Shown here: positions 1 to 11,069 of the stretch, one piece after another
Numbering within the stretch: the first letter of the stretch is position 1
How the letters are laid out: each line of letters opens with the position of its first letter
The notes under the pieces: model-generated
Told to the model about the DNA's origin: nothing
The model's database searches: none
What the model saw: the letters and a program-made list of their open reading frames with translations, nothing else
Position numbers and translations under genes: made by a program
NCBI GenBank assembly: GCA_964058845.1
Contig: CAXKVR010000118.1
Span: 169,615 to 233,614 of the forward strand
DNA length: 64,000 nucleotides
Origin: Carex sylvatica
Lineage: Eukaryota; Streptophyta; Magnoliopsida; Poales; Cyperaceae
Direction of reading: 5' to 3'

Positions 1-17
1 CATGAGGTCAGCGGAGA

Positions 18-228
18 CACTTCGGAGTAGGTCCGATGCCCATTGGACCTACTTTGGTTCGATGGGTGATCTGACCATTTAATTGCATCAAGAATCGTGG
101 GCTCTTATTAAAATCCCTATGAGTTTTTATCAATTTCCGTGGGCACAGATCTTAATACTAATTGTACAGTGATAGAGCTAATTGAACTTAAAAGTAGGTC
201 CAATGCCCATCGGACCTACTCCTATCTC
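18..228. mobile_element. MULE-type MITE, family A copy 1
   Basis: A 211-bp non-autonomous element. Near each end is a short palindrome built from AGTAGGTCC and GGACCTACT around a CCAT core. Flanking 9-bp direct repeats are CAGCGGAGA (9-17) and CAGTGGAGA (229-237), 8 of 9 matching. A second copy of the same length lies inverted at 2160-2370 with a perfect 9-bp duplication. The 9-bp duplication is typical of Mutator-like elements; the superfamily call is inferred from it. Confidence 0.75.
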
Positions 229-275
229 CAGTGGAGACCCCAATCAAAGAAATGAAGAGAGATGCTCAAGTCATT

Positions 276-465
276 GAATTCGTATCCTCTGCATTAACTC
301 AAAAAGGTATCTGATTAGTTTCCAGATTTGTGCAAATTAGATCCATACAAATATTGAAAACATCTTGTTTTAGGCAGGAGCCGGATGGGCTCCATTTATA
401 ATCGGACAGTCCACATGTATTAACTCAAATATGCTGTTCTGAGTTAATGCAGACGATGCGGACTC
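276..465. mobile_element. MULE-type MITE, family B copy 1
   Basis: A 190-bp element whose inverted ends read GAATTCGTATCCTCTGCATT and, on the other strand, GAGTCCGCATCGTCTGCATT. A perfect 9-bp target duplication CAAGTCATT lies at 267-275 and 466-474. The family recurs at 4912, 6440, 27849 and 42480, each time with its own 9-bp duplication. Confidence 0.85.
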
Positions 466-583
466 CAAGTCATTTTGGGCCTGACAGAACCATCTAAGCC
501 TAACACGCCACGGGCCTTTAAATCAATAAGAAAGCATTTATTTTACAAAAGAAAATACTTGGGCCGTACATTATGTAATAGTA

Positions 584-972
584 GAGGAGGGTTCAAATGC
601 ACTCTATCTTTCAAATCATTTTTCTCCGTTTTCAAAGTCCGAATAGTCAATCCGAACCATTAGATGCGATATATATATTAAGATGTGCTTGGAGACCAAA
701 TTTTATATTTTTTAGAATTTTTTTACTATTTTTTTAAATTTATTGAAAATCGCTGTTTTTAGCAAATCTGGACCATAAAAAAACAGCGATTTTCAATAAA
801 TCTAAAAAAATAGTAAAAAAATTTCAAAAAATATAAAATTTGGTCTCCAAGCACATCTTAATATATAGATCGCATCTAACGGTTCAGATTAACTGTTTTG
901 ACTTTGTAAATAGAGATAAAAGATATGGTGCATTTGAGTGCACAAAAATTTGGATGCATTTGAACCCTCCTC
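584..972. mobile_element. MULE-type foldback element (389 bp)
   Basis: Nearly the whole element folds back on itself. The ends are GAGGAGGGTTCAAATGCA and its inverse, and the arms carry the pair GTGCTTGGAGACC / GGTCTCCAAGCAC around a short loop near 770. It is flanked by GTAATAGTA (575-583) and ATAATAGTA (973-981), a 9-bp duplication with one mismatch. The inner arm sequence is shared with the foldbacks at 27.3, 55.3 and 60-61.4 kb, whose outer ends differ. Confidence 0.75.
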
Positions 973-981
973 ATAATAGTA

Positions 982-2150
982 ACCATCAGAGCTAATTCTT
1001 TCATAGAGCAACTTGAGAAAATCCTTTTTAACCCTTTCATTTATTTGACAATTAAATCTCAATGTTAGCGGACCATTCATCAGTCCACAATTAGTATAAT
1101 AAGTAAAGGTGTGAGGCTGTAAAATATCATTACCAATATAAAAATTTGTAACTAAAAATAAAGGAAGTTCGAATTCGACTAAAAAATTGATTTTGGATCC
1201 AGAGTTCCATACCGTCTGATCAGAATCTGCACGAATATTAAATGGTCCCCTTAAATTCTATCTCATACTAGATTGACTCAGATTCTGATCGGACAGTCTT
1301 GGTTCAATCTTAAATTTTGAGTTAATTTAGAGGATCTGGACTTGTTTTATCTGGCGCTTGACTTGATTTTTTTTTTAGAAAAAACTCAGTAGTTGTCCCT
1401 TTTTACATAAACTCCCACGTCTCTTCGAATTTTTCAGAACCATCAGTCCAAATCTAAAATTAATAATGTCACGATGTTATATATTAGATCAAATAAGAGA
1501 TAATTATTTGTTACATAGAGATTTAAGAGTAAAACAATTTAATGGTTTAATTCTTTAAGTTTGGGTCAGTCAAATCATTCGACTTCAGATTGATTTATTT
1601 TTAAGTCAATGAAGGCTCCATGACGTTTTGGAGAAAAAATTATTGAAGCCCGTTTATGGCCCAAAACTGGACCCATTAATAATATATTTCTAATTATCCA
1701 GTTGTATCTGATCTTAAAAAAAACTGAAGACTTCAGTTTTGGACAAATTTGCAAGTTAAAAAAAAAAAAAAAAATTTGTGTGTTACTAGAGAAAGAATTA
1801 ATATATCAAAATTGAAGGCTTCATGAATAGTAAAAGGCTTATGGTCCCAGCATAAGTCTTTCAAAACAGGCTCTATCTAGCGTTTTATTGATTTGTAAAG
1901 AAATGTTGTAATAATTAGAAAATATTTGAGTAAAGATGCGAGATGCTTTACTAAAAAAATCCTCTCATTGCGGTTTGTTTTATTGTTAATTTTGCATTAA
2001 TTAATCTCAATTTCAAATTCCAAGTTTGTATCAACCTGTGAATAAGCAATTTCTTTATGGGTGGGGCAATAATATTCTTTGCCTCCTGGACTTAATTTTC
2101 TCGTTGACAGGTCATGTAGTGCAATGTGACGATGCTCACATAGATAAGCC
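982..2150. other. Gene-free spacer
   Basis: No supported gene. The stretch at about 1330-1466 is a diverged inverted copy of 7247-7385, and about 1200-1260 resembles the inverse of 8760-8830, so these are old repeat remnants. A poly-A tract sits near 1758. Confidence 0.5.
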
Positions 2151-2159
2151 TACTCTTAG

Positions 2160-2370
2160 AGATAGGAGTAGGTCCGAGGGCCATTGGACCTACTTTTAGA
2201 TTCAATTAGTTCTATCACCGTACGATTAGCGTTAAGATCTGTGGGCACAGAAATTGATAATAACTCATACGGATTTTAATACGGAGCGCACGAATCTTGA
2301 TTCAATTGGATGGCCAGATCACCCATCGAACCAAAGTAGGTCCAATGGGCATCGGACCTACTCCGAAGTG
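2160..2370. mobile_element. MULE-type MITE, family A copy 2 (inverted)
   Basis: A 211-bp copy of the element at 18-228 in the opposite orientation. A perfect 9-bp target duplication TACTCTTAG lies at 2151-2159 and 2371-2379. Both end palindromes with AGTAGGTCC are present. Confidence 0.85.
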
Positions 2371-2379
2371 TACTCTTAG

Positions 2380-4100
2380 TACCATCGGAAAATGATAGTC
2401 GATCGTCTGTGGCACATTGAAAAGCAGGAAAAAAAATATGGCAGTTTTTCTATTTGTGTAAATGACTCGTTTCACAATTAATATTATTCCATGATTACGG
2501 AGGTTCGAATCCAGATTGTACAATTTTGCGTCTTGGTTTCACTCTCCGTACAAACTAGTAAATTTTTTTTTTTTAAGTTGGAGCTCTAAGTTAACAGGTT
2601 TGACAGTGATCTTCAAATTCGGATTTTGGATATGTGATCTTCTAAACATAGATCATTGTATTTGCTACTGGATTAAAAAACTAGTACTCTGTATAAACTA
2701 GTATTAGATTACAAGAAGTAGAAAGAAGACGTAACAAAATATGTTCAAACTTTATAAACCTTCCAAACTGCACACACTTCTTTTAATAAATGACACAAGG
2801 TTTATAATCATTCAAGTTAATACCTGTCTCAAAAAAAAAATGAAAAATCTTTACGCATGAAGAAAACAAACAGTTCTCCGTGTTACTACATTATTTTCTA
2901 TACAATTTGCTGATTTTTTTCACTAAATTTAAATTACTAAAAAATAGTTAAACTCAACAAGTAATATTACGTGGACCCACCTTGAGGTAGAGGGGAGCAA
3001 CTGCCTCTCTCTGAATTTTAAAATTCAGTGAAAAAATATGAGTTCGGTGTCACTTTGTCCATCCCTGAAAATTCTTTTGCCTCTCTCTGGAACTGAAAAT
3101 CTCGTCAGACCAGTTCAAAAATATTGTTAATGAAAAATTGTGTTGTTTTTATATAAATTTTATATAAATTTACGGGTCCAGACCAACTTTGTTATTTTTT
3201 AATATGTAAAATGATATTATTTTGTTGTTTTTATTATGTAGGATTATGTTATTTATATTGTTTTTTTATCTAGTATCCGATAGTTAATGGGTTTGAACCC
3301 TATAAACAATTTAAATCTGATTCATGCCTCTCCCTGACAAAAATCCTGCGTCCGCCTCTGACTGTGTGACTAACATACTACAACTATTTGCATACAATTA
3401 TTATTTCTTGTAATTCTAATCACACAACATTATACATTACGTTGAAAATTTAGTTTGATTAATTATGATAAACCATAATACCTTATCTAAGTCATAACGT
3501 GTGACAAACTGTACTATTCATACCCCGTCCAATAATACAAAAGTTACAAATTTTGCATATATAAAATGTACAAAGACGACAATTAATTCTGACATATTTG
3601 ATCGAACTCAAGAACCAAATATAACTGGACAAATTATTTTTGAATAAAAAATTACATATAAACTATATATGTAATATAGAGGTGATAATCTATAACATTT
3701 GAGCACCAACTTCCCAAAATTGCAAAAGGTTTTGAAATTGTCCTGTTTAATTATCTTGCCTTTAGCCCTGCACCTAAATCAATTAATGAAATTGTTCAAC
3801 CCCTTCCGAAATTTTAATTTATATAAACTGCAATAATAAGCTCGGCATAATTTTTTTTAAAGAAAAAAAATGCGTAATTTTATTTTTACTACATGACTGC
3901 CAAATATAGAATTCTTACTAGAGTTGTACTGAGTGAATTACCAGTGAATTTAAGATATTATCAGATTTACAAGTGGATATCAATCAATGTTACAAGCGTA
4001 TTGCAAATAGGTAAGAATTTTCTGCCTACTCATTAATTTTCATGGTTCATGTAACAAAGCACGCAATTGATCTCTTCAATTAATGCTCCACATCATGATA
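2380..4100. other. AT-rich spacer with a hAT-like remnant
   Basis: No gene recognised. Its right part ends near 3352-3360 in a CGTCCGCCTCTG motif, the inverse of the common plant hAT-MITE end CAGAGGCGGACGCAGG. The matching left end was not found, so about 2976-3360 is probably a truncated non-autonomous element. Confidence 0.4.
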
Positions 4101-4121
4101 GCTAGTGCAATTTGTCGAATT

Positions 4122-4700
4122 CATTATAAATAGGATGTGTACGTAGTTCATCACATTTGTGACATCAGGGAAATAGAATAAGACGAGCTAGCTCTTTGAT
4201 CCTTGGGAAGTACTTCTAAGGTAAAAGCCATGGAACCGAATCATCTGCCTCCAGAATCACTGTATGTGGATCTGAGATGGGCTCCCAGTTCAAAAATGAA
4301 CAGTGTCCAACTCTCTTTAATAATGACTGGCTCCACGTGCAGTAACTGAGGAGGCAGAAAATTTCTGCACCCAGGGGGCAGAAAATTTGAGTTCAAAAGA
4401 AATTTGTATAAACATGCAGTTCAATAAATCATTGTTCTTCTTTTCATGTGTGATCTTACCAACAATTAATTTATTCCAGAAGTTAACATTACTTTGCTTC
4501 ACAGAATGAAGGTTGTGATAATCTCCATTGTGTTGGTTTTGGTGATGAACTCTTCTTGCGCAGGAGCTTCGAGGAGAATATAAAAGACGAACATAAGAAT
4601 TTTTTCACCAAAAAAACGGTATCAGAAAAATCTTTCCAAATCGACGGAGATAAGCATGGGTGGAACTATGAATATGTCAGTGCTAAGTCACCCTTATATA
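4122..4700 (+). CDS. Candidate small secreted-peptide gene, probably broken
   Basis: I do not recognise the family. A TATA-like TTATAAATAGG lies near 4126, a possible donor AAG/GTAAAAG near 4220, and acceptor-like TTTGCTTCACAG just before ATG 4506. The 25-residue frame from 4506 to the TAA at 4581-4583 starts MKVVIISIVLVLVM and continues to a small-residue cleavage-like AGA followed by two Arg, which is a good signal peptide. A neighbouring frame stays open from about 4578 past 4690, rich in Lys, Asp and Glu and with a GWNYEY stretch, as expected of a peptide precursor. Either a one-base frame break or an unseen splice separates them. The promoter and the frame link are inference. Confidence 0.35.
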
Positions 4701-4861
4701 TGATTTTAAATTTTTAATTATGTATATTAAAAATTAATTAATTTTTCATTTTTTTAGTTTTTATATAGTCTTCGCTCCTCTCACAAAATAATAAATGTGT
4801 GCTTGTAGTCTAGAAGTTAAGAGTTTCATTATACTGACTCTATTCAAATTTTACAATTACA

Positions 4862-5345
4862 ACATCTCTGGAGAAAGAATATCTCGTCATCGGGATGACC
4901 ACAATTGAAAGGAATGTGTATTCTCTGCATTAACTCAAAAATAAATCTTTCGAGTTAATGAATCTCAACTGTTTGATTTTAAACAGAGTCAATTTGATCT
5001 CTGCTTACGATATAGAGGGTCTTAAATATTAGTGCAGATCTAGTCTACACAAATTTCAAAAACAGATCGAATGATGAAGATTCATTAACTCAAAAGATTC
5101 TCTTTTGAGTTAATGCAGAGGATACGAATTCAATTGAAAACCGTCAAGATGTGATTCTTGCTGCCTAAGAAATGGATGGAAATTAAGAATGTGATTGCCG
5201 AAAGCAGGAAGTGGTGAATGTATATCATGTGAAATTGTGCATGGGTATGGTACTATATATAGTAAGGAGAATATATATTCCATGTATAATAATGTTAGAT
5301 GTGATACATATATACTTGCAATATAAAGAAAATAAACTATGTAAA
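4862..5345. repeat. Segmental duplication, copy 1
   Basis: A 484-bp segment repeated in direct orientation at 6390-6816 with very high identity. The 57-bp length difference lies entirely within the enclosed family B MITE, so the MITE was present before duplication and copy 2 later lost part of it. Confidence 0.85.
4912..5131. mobile_element. MULE-type MITE, family B copy 2
   Basis: A 220-bp element containing CTCTGCATTAACTCAAAA near the left end and the inverse TTTTGAGTTAATGCAGAG near the right. The flanks are AATTGAAAG (4903-4911) and AATTGAAAA (5132-5140), 8 of 9 matching. Confidence 0.8.
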
Positions 5346-5623
5346 GTATACAAAATTCAGTAAAAAAACTTGCAATATAAAAACATGACCCCTAAATAAA
5401 CTATACAAAATTCTCAACTTTGTTTTAAGAAAACTTAAAATGAAACATCTTTTGATGCCATGGATTGCAATATCTTTTACTGTTTTTCTTTTGGGATCTT
5501 AATTTGTTGAAACAATCTTGAATTTTTCTGTCAATTTTTGCTGCAAGGAAAACAACAAAATAAATTTTAAAAATTAAATCAAACAATCAAAGCTAATCGA
5601 ACTTTCAAATAAATTATCTTCTC

Positions 5624-5970
5624 TCAAAGCTTTGTGTGCTTAGTACAAAATCCAGCCATAATGTCTCCTCCTTTTCCTTTTTTGTACTCAATGTACAAGC
5701 CCTTTTCAAGCTCACGGAAGACATGAAACCTTAATTTGTATTTTCTCTGAGCACACTCGAGGGCACAACCGTAATTTCTCTCACAAATAAAACAGTCCTG
5801 CTGCCACCGTTTATGTGGGACCTCGAGCAATCAATCCTGTCTCTTCCCTCAGGGTCCTGAAAGAACTGCTCTTGTACTAGAAATGCACACATTATATGGA
5901 CCCACTTGTCATCGATTGTTGACTTTAAGGCTTCTCCTTTCACAGGGTAAAGACAACACCGTCTTTCTTT
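5624..5970 (-). pseudogene. ePHD-finger protein fragment (frameshifted)
   Basis: Read on the minus strand, 5970-5835 gives PVKGEALKST and DDKWVHIMCAF. After a one-base frame change near 5830, 5830-5624 gives VPHKRWQQDCFICERNYGCA and ends GDIMAGFCTKHTKL. The order (Cys-rich start, W-V-H-x-x-C-A, C-x-x-C, terminal C-x-x-H) is the extended PHD module of plant PHD and ATX-like chromatin proteins, which read histone tails. The usual FHxxC segment reads FHVFRE, so a zinc ligand is lost. There is no start codon, no partner PHD finger, and only one exon's worth of sequence. It is best explained as a captured or decayed exon between the two copies of the local duplication. Confidence 0.7.
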
Positions 5971-6389
5971 TGGGATGAGTTTTGAGGAGCAAGCTGAACA
6001 AAATCAATCCCCCTCTGGTATAGATTTGATTAGAGAGTTGTCATAAGCATGTAATAATAATTTAGTTTTTTCCAATATCATAAACTAAAAGTAACAAAAA
6101 TATACGAATTTTTCTATTATTAATGTTATCGCAAAGATCATATTTAAGTATGATCAATTGATACATTTTAATACCACATTTTTATTTTAAAGACTACTTT
6201 CTTATTATAAATAATTTGATACTACACTACTCATACACTACTCATGATGTACATGATGTTTGGAAATACATCTCATGTGAAGAAACAAGTCACATATGTT
6301 TATTGAATAGGACAAATGTTATTAAAAATAATAACTGTGTTGCAACTGCAATTAAATAGAAAACAAATTATTGGTGAAAATATTATGTT

Positions 6390-6816
6390 ACATCTCTGGA
6401 GAAAGAACATCTCGTCATCGGGATGACCACAATTGAAAGGAATGTGTATTCTCTGCATTAACTCAAAAATAAATCTTTCGAGTTAATGAATCTCAACCGT
6501 CTGATTTTAAAGATCTAGTCTGCACGAATTTCAAAAACAGATCGGATGATGAACATTAACTCAAAAGATTCCCTTTTGAGTTAATGCAGAGGATACGAAT
6601 TCAATTGAAAGCCGTCAAGATGTGATTCTTGCTGCCTAAGAAATGGATGCAAATTAAGAATGTGATTGCCCAAAGTAGGAAGTGGTGAATGTATATCATG
6701 TGAAATTGTGCATGGGTATGGTACTATATATAGTAAGGAGAATATATATTCCATGTATAATAATCTTAGATGTGATGCATATATATTTGCAATATAAAGA
6801 AAATAAACTATGTAAA
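6390..6816. repeat. Segmental duplication, copy 2
   Basis: A direct copy of 4862-5345 with a 57-bp deletion inside the MITE. Short ORFs across it on either strand have no support as genes. Confidence 0.85.
6440..6602. mobile_element. MULE-type MITE, family B copy 3 (internally deleted)
   Basis: A 163-bp element with a perfect 9-bp target duplication AATTGAAAG at 6431-6439 and 6603-6611. It is orthologous to the copy at 4912 through the segmental duplication. Confidence 0.85.
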
Positions 6817-7379
6817 TTATGATACCTAGTCCAAAGTCCAAACAGACGTTGAAGAATCGACTTAAAATAATAGCAACTCAAATTCTGGACTAGTGAAGGT
6901 TTTGGTACAACTCTTTTTTTTTTTTTTAAATGACTTGCCTTTTCATATTTTTTTAAATATTGGTACCAAGTTTTTTACACTCTTAACTTGATAAAAGGAG
7001 ATATTGATGGGACTGGTTGGAGCCTCCCCTTCACAGTTATAACTGACAATTTCAGCCCAATTAGTCCAATCAGAAGCAAAGAAAAAAAAGAGAGGAGATA
7101 TATAATTTTAATGGTACGCAGTTGAAAAGGCTCAAAAACTAGCAAAACACATCATTGGCGTTTTAAATTTGACTGATTTGAAACACTGACGGGGATATTA
7201 GATCAAATTATTAATGTAAAAAATTTTCTTATTATCGTAAAAAACTGGTTTGGACGGATGGTTCTGGAAAATTTGAAGAGACATGAGAGTTTATGTAAAA
7301 ATGGACAACTGCTGAAAGGAAAATTCAAGCGCAGATAAAACTTACCAAGTCTAGATCCTCTGAAGTAACTCAAAATTTA

Positions 7380-8022
7380 TGGCATGTTCGTTTATCACGG
7401 AATTACAGAGAATGGAATTTGATGTGGACAGGAATCCACTTTTGAAAAAGAGAAAATTCTATTGTTATGGGTATGCAAAGGATTAATTATGAAAATATGC
7501 TCAAATAGGTATTCGGTGGAATTAGTTGTGAAAAATATTATTTTCTTTCTAAAATGATTAATACTATACACTTATTTTTATTTATAATATTATTAATAAT
7601 ATAATTAAATAAAATAAGAAAATGGATACAAATAAATTAAGGAAATATTTATAAAAATAAAAACTAACGTATTAGTAATTTTAAAATAATATACATTAAA
7701 TTTTTTTTTTTACATACTAAGGACAAGACACGAAGTATTGCAAATTATTAGCTAAATCCAATTTAATATTAATAATTATGATAACATAGCTTAATTATGC
7801 TAAGAGAACTAATTTTATTGATTGTGATAAACTGTGTCAATTGGGAAGAAAAAAATGAGCTTCGATTCAATTTGTATTTTCCCATGAGAATAGTGTTTTT
7901 GGAAGAGAAAAATAAAATCACTTGGTAATGAATTGGGTGCTCAAATAGAAAAACGCATATGGAGACAAAAACTCATATTTTGTTTTTTTTTTCCATCAAA
8001 ACCCAGGCAACCGAACAGGGCC
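7380..8022. mobile_element. PIF/Harbinger (Tourist-like) element
   Basis: The left end is TGGCATGTTCGTTTATC. The inverse of the right end is GGCCCTGTTCGGTTGCC. It is flanked by TTA at 7377-7379 and 8023-8025, the 3-bp target duplication of this superfamily. A related left half, starting GGGCATGTTTGTTTG, lies at about 54901-55190 and again at 59734-60010. No transposase is present. Confidence 0.75.
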
Positions 8023-8029
8023 TTAAGGT

Positions 8030-10560
8030 TGAATTCGGACTAATCAGGTTTGAGATAGAATCAATATTTTTAAATACGATTTTGATGCGATATGCGGAAC
8101 GCCAATGTATACAGCATATGCAGATTTTAATGCGGATAAGTTTCTCATTAAATATTCAATATTTTTTATTATATATGAATTTATATATGCACATAAGATA
8201 ATCATGATTATAACAAAAATCTAAAAGAATCTGCATGTATATTAAGTCATGCATAATTTTCTAGTAATATTGTGGCCTGCGAAGAAAATAAAATGAAATT
8301 GCAGCATGCATGGCTTAAATCCTTAGCCCAAAAACATTGAAATAAAATAAAACCCTGTGAAAGGAAATAAAATATTGAATTTGGAGCGCCTGAACGCTAA
8401 AATATTGAACCGGGTATCTTTAATTAGCCTCGCATATGTAAAATAACATTATGAAAACGCTGGAGTTCTATAAAGGAAGCCCTCTCCATTTTCTTCAAAC
8501 CAACTTAACTAGACAATTTAGAATGGATGAGAATTAAGAATTGGGTTCGATTTTATACCGGATATCCTTTCTGAATTAAAAATTTTAGGATCGAAATTCA
8601 ACCTTTTTAATTAAAATAAAATATTTTAAGTTGACAGTAAAATCCATATATTAATTCGCATATCAGGATTATATGCTACCAAGGACTGCAAATGCATATG
8701 CGTCCGCATATTTGACTGCATAGACTACATTTTATAACACTGGATATAATTTAAGAGGATCATTTAATATTCGTGCATATTCTGATAAAACGGTTTGTAA
8801 CTCTAGAACTCTGAATGCAAACTTCCTTTCTTTTCAGTTACAATTTTTTTAGATTCATTTTCCCATATATTGGTAATAATATTTTAAAGTCTCACACCAT
8901 TATTGATTTCTATACTCATCGTGGGACTATTCAATGGTCCGCTCACATGGAGACTTGTAAAATAAATAAAAGAGTTAAAACAGGAATGTTCTCTGCTTGC
9001 TCTGCGAAAGAATATAGATAAATTGTAAAAAAATATTAAATAAACGTTAATAAAATTATGTTTAAAAGAAAAATAAATATTAATTGTGTATTGAATAGCA
9101 TGCAAAATTGTTTTTTTTTCATGTCTAAATCTTTTTTTTTTCTGCCTTTTATAATGAGACCTCCTGGAATTAAAATAATATAATAAATTAATTTTAATAT
9201 ATTAATTTTATTATTATTTTATATTGTAGGCATTTTGCTTGAAACTTATTTTCATTTTTTGTTCTTTCTTGTAATTACATAAGGCTTTGTGTTTAATTTT
9301 TTCCTTGAGACTTTGTTTAGAAATGAAGTCATTATATCCTGAGGCACTATCCATTATTTAAAAAAAAAAATGTTTTCCATGCGGCACTTGGTTGATCCAA
9401 TGTTTATATAACATATACAATTATTAGTGGTACACTGGTACTTACCACAGTGATAAATGAATATTCGGGTTCGGTTCGACGGAGTCAAAAAGTCGTGATT
9501 CAGAAATAATTTGAAAAAAAAATAGAATTATACATTGAGTCTGCCCTGAAGATCTCAGTCCCACAAGAGAGGAAAAAACAAACAAATAAGAAAAAGTTTG
9601 AAGAAACATTTGCGAATAATTCGGAAAAAATTTGTAAAATTTGCGAATAAATCGGTAAAAATTCAATCAATCGAATAATTCGCCAACACTAAAAAAATAA
9701 ATTATTCGCGAATAATTCACGAATCTTGTCGCTATGTACTTACTATTGGTGTTATGAGATGGTCAATAAATAAAAATTGAAAAATTAGGATCATACTGTA
9801 TTCATACCAGTTTGATAGTAACCTATCCTGGTTTTCACTGGTCCAAAAGTTGCATCATAGAAATAAATTGCCCTTCCAGCTTTGGTTTGCATTGCTATTT
9901 TGGGATCAGTTCGTGTCTGATCACATGTTCACAATTTTTATATTCGAAGGTCATGTGCCTTTTTGCAGTTATGACCACTTTTGTTTTAATACTCTGAAGA
10001 CCTTCTTTATATGGGCAGATATAATGCAAGCAAATTACTTAGTACATGAAAGACGATTTTAGCGTACTTCAAAGGTCTATACCTTTTGTCTCCTCAAGAT
10101 TTCAGGACTTATGATAGAGACTACCAGATCAGTCTTTTTTGTCAAATTGTCCAAGGCTGACATCAAAGTATTAAAAAAAGAAAAAGTAGAGTGGCTAAAT
10201 TTTTGATTCAGCTATTTGAACATGGTATAATATAGATTATTTAGGGTATGAATTGTAGAGGTTATTGTTTTGGTGATTTTATATATTATGTTAACAGTTG
10301 TTATTTGTGATTTTGATGAAAAATACTTCGATCAGTTTATTATTTGTGATTTTGGCTTCCTGTAACCTTGTTTATTTCACATTTTCATGGTATAATACAC
10401 TGCTACAGTGCACAAAACTTTTTCTTGAGAAAAAAAGTGAGTCTAGCTCACATTATATTTCATTGGTAATGTTACAAAAGTTTTGTTACAAGTGTACAGT
10501 AATGTAAAAGTTAAAATATCTCAAACATTTTGAGAGTTATAAAACAAGAATTAATATAAG
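8030..10560. other. Gene-free AT-rich spacer
   Basis: No supported gene. About 9030-9115 is shared with 45715-45800. A segment near 9460-9720 is rich in ATTATTCG / CGAATAAT words and related to 48010-48080. Short ORFs here are not conserved-looking. Confidence 0.45.
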
Positions 10561-10914
10561 AAAAAAGGGCTACTAATTGTCAATCCTTCCCATTGTGCCA
10601 ATCACGACAGCATGACCAACTCTAGTAAATACTGCTATGGAATAAGAAATAACATTTGCATGAAATAACACTAGTACATAAAATAACACATAATTTATAC
10701 TACAACACATAATTAACATCCTACATTCCTACTACTAAATCAGAAATAACATGAAGTTTGAAATAACACTAGTACACAACTGCAGGAACTCTTTTACACT
10801 AATTGAGGTGTTGATGAAATCCAAATTGATGAATTCATGAATGCTATGAACTTCTGTCAGTTCAGCTCACATCTTTACAAGTGAATCTTATAAGATATTA
10901 TGCTTCAATTCGCA

Positions 10915-11069
10915 TTAAGCGACATTGTCCCGATTGAAAGTAACATTATCCTGCAAAGATAAAAAAATAATTATTTGTATTAGCTTCCAAAATGAATTAA
11001 AAGAATAATAATCAAGTACTGGAACGAGAAAATAATTCACTTCTGAATTCGAGAATTCACTTGAATTGC
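10915..11069 (-). CDS. Two candidate terminal exons of an unknown minus-strand gene
   Basis: On the minus strand, acceptor CTTAGCAG precedes a 29-nt block (11069-11041) coding NSSEFSNSE. A GTGAAT donor follows, then acceptor ATCTTTGCAG and a 36-nt block (10950-10915) coding DNVTFNRDNVA and a stop. The blocks join in phase. The Ser/Asn/Asp-rich composition matches the open blocks of the adjacent arrays (for example DNSNSDDF), so this may be the 3' end of the gene that spans the arrays. The splice model is by eye; the product is unknown. Confidence 0.35.

Noticed and set aside
584..972. Novel microRNA gene
   Set aside because: The hairpin is explained by a MULE-type foldback with a target duplication. 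Small RNAs may arise from it, but a MIRNA call needs expression data.
2485..2520. tRNA B-box-like GGTTCGAATCC
   Set aside because: No A box or foldable acceptor stem upstream at the right distance; chance match.
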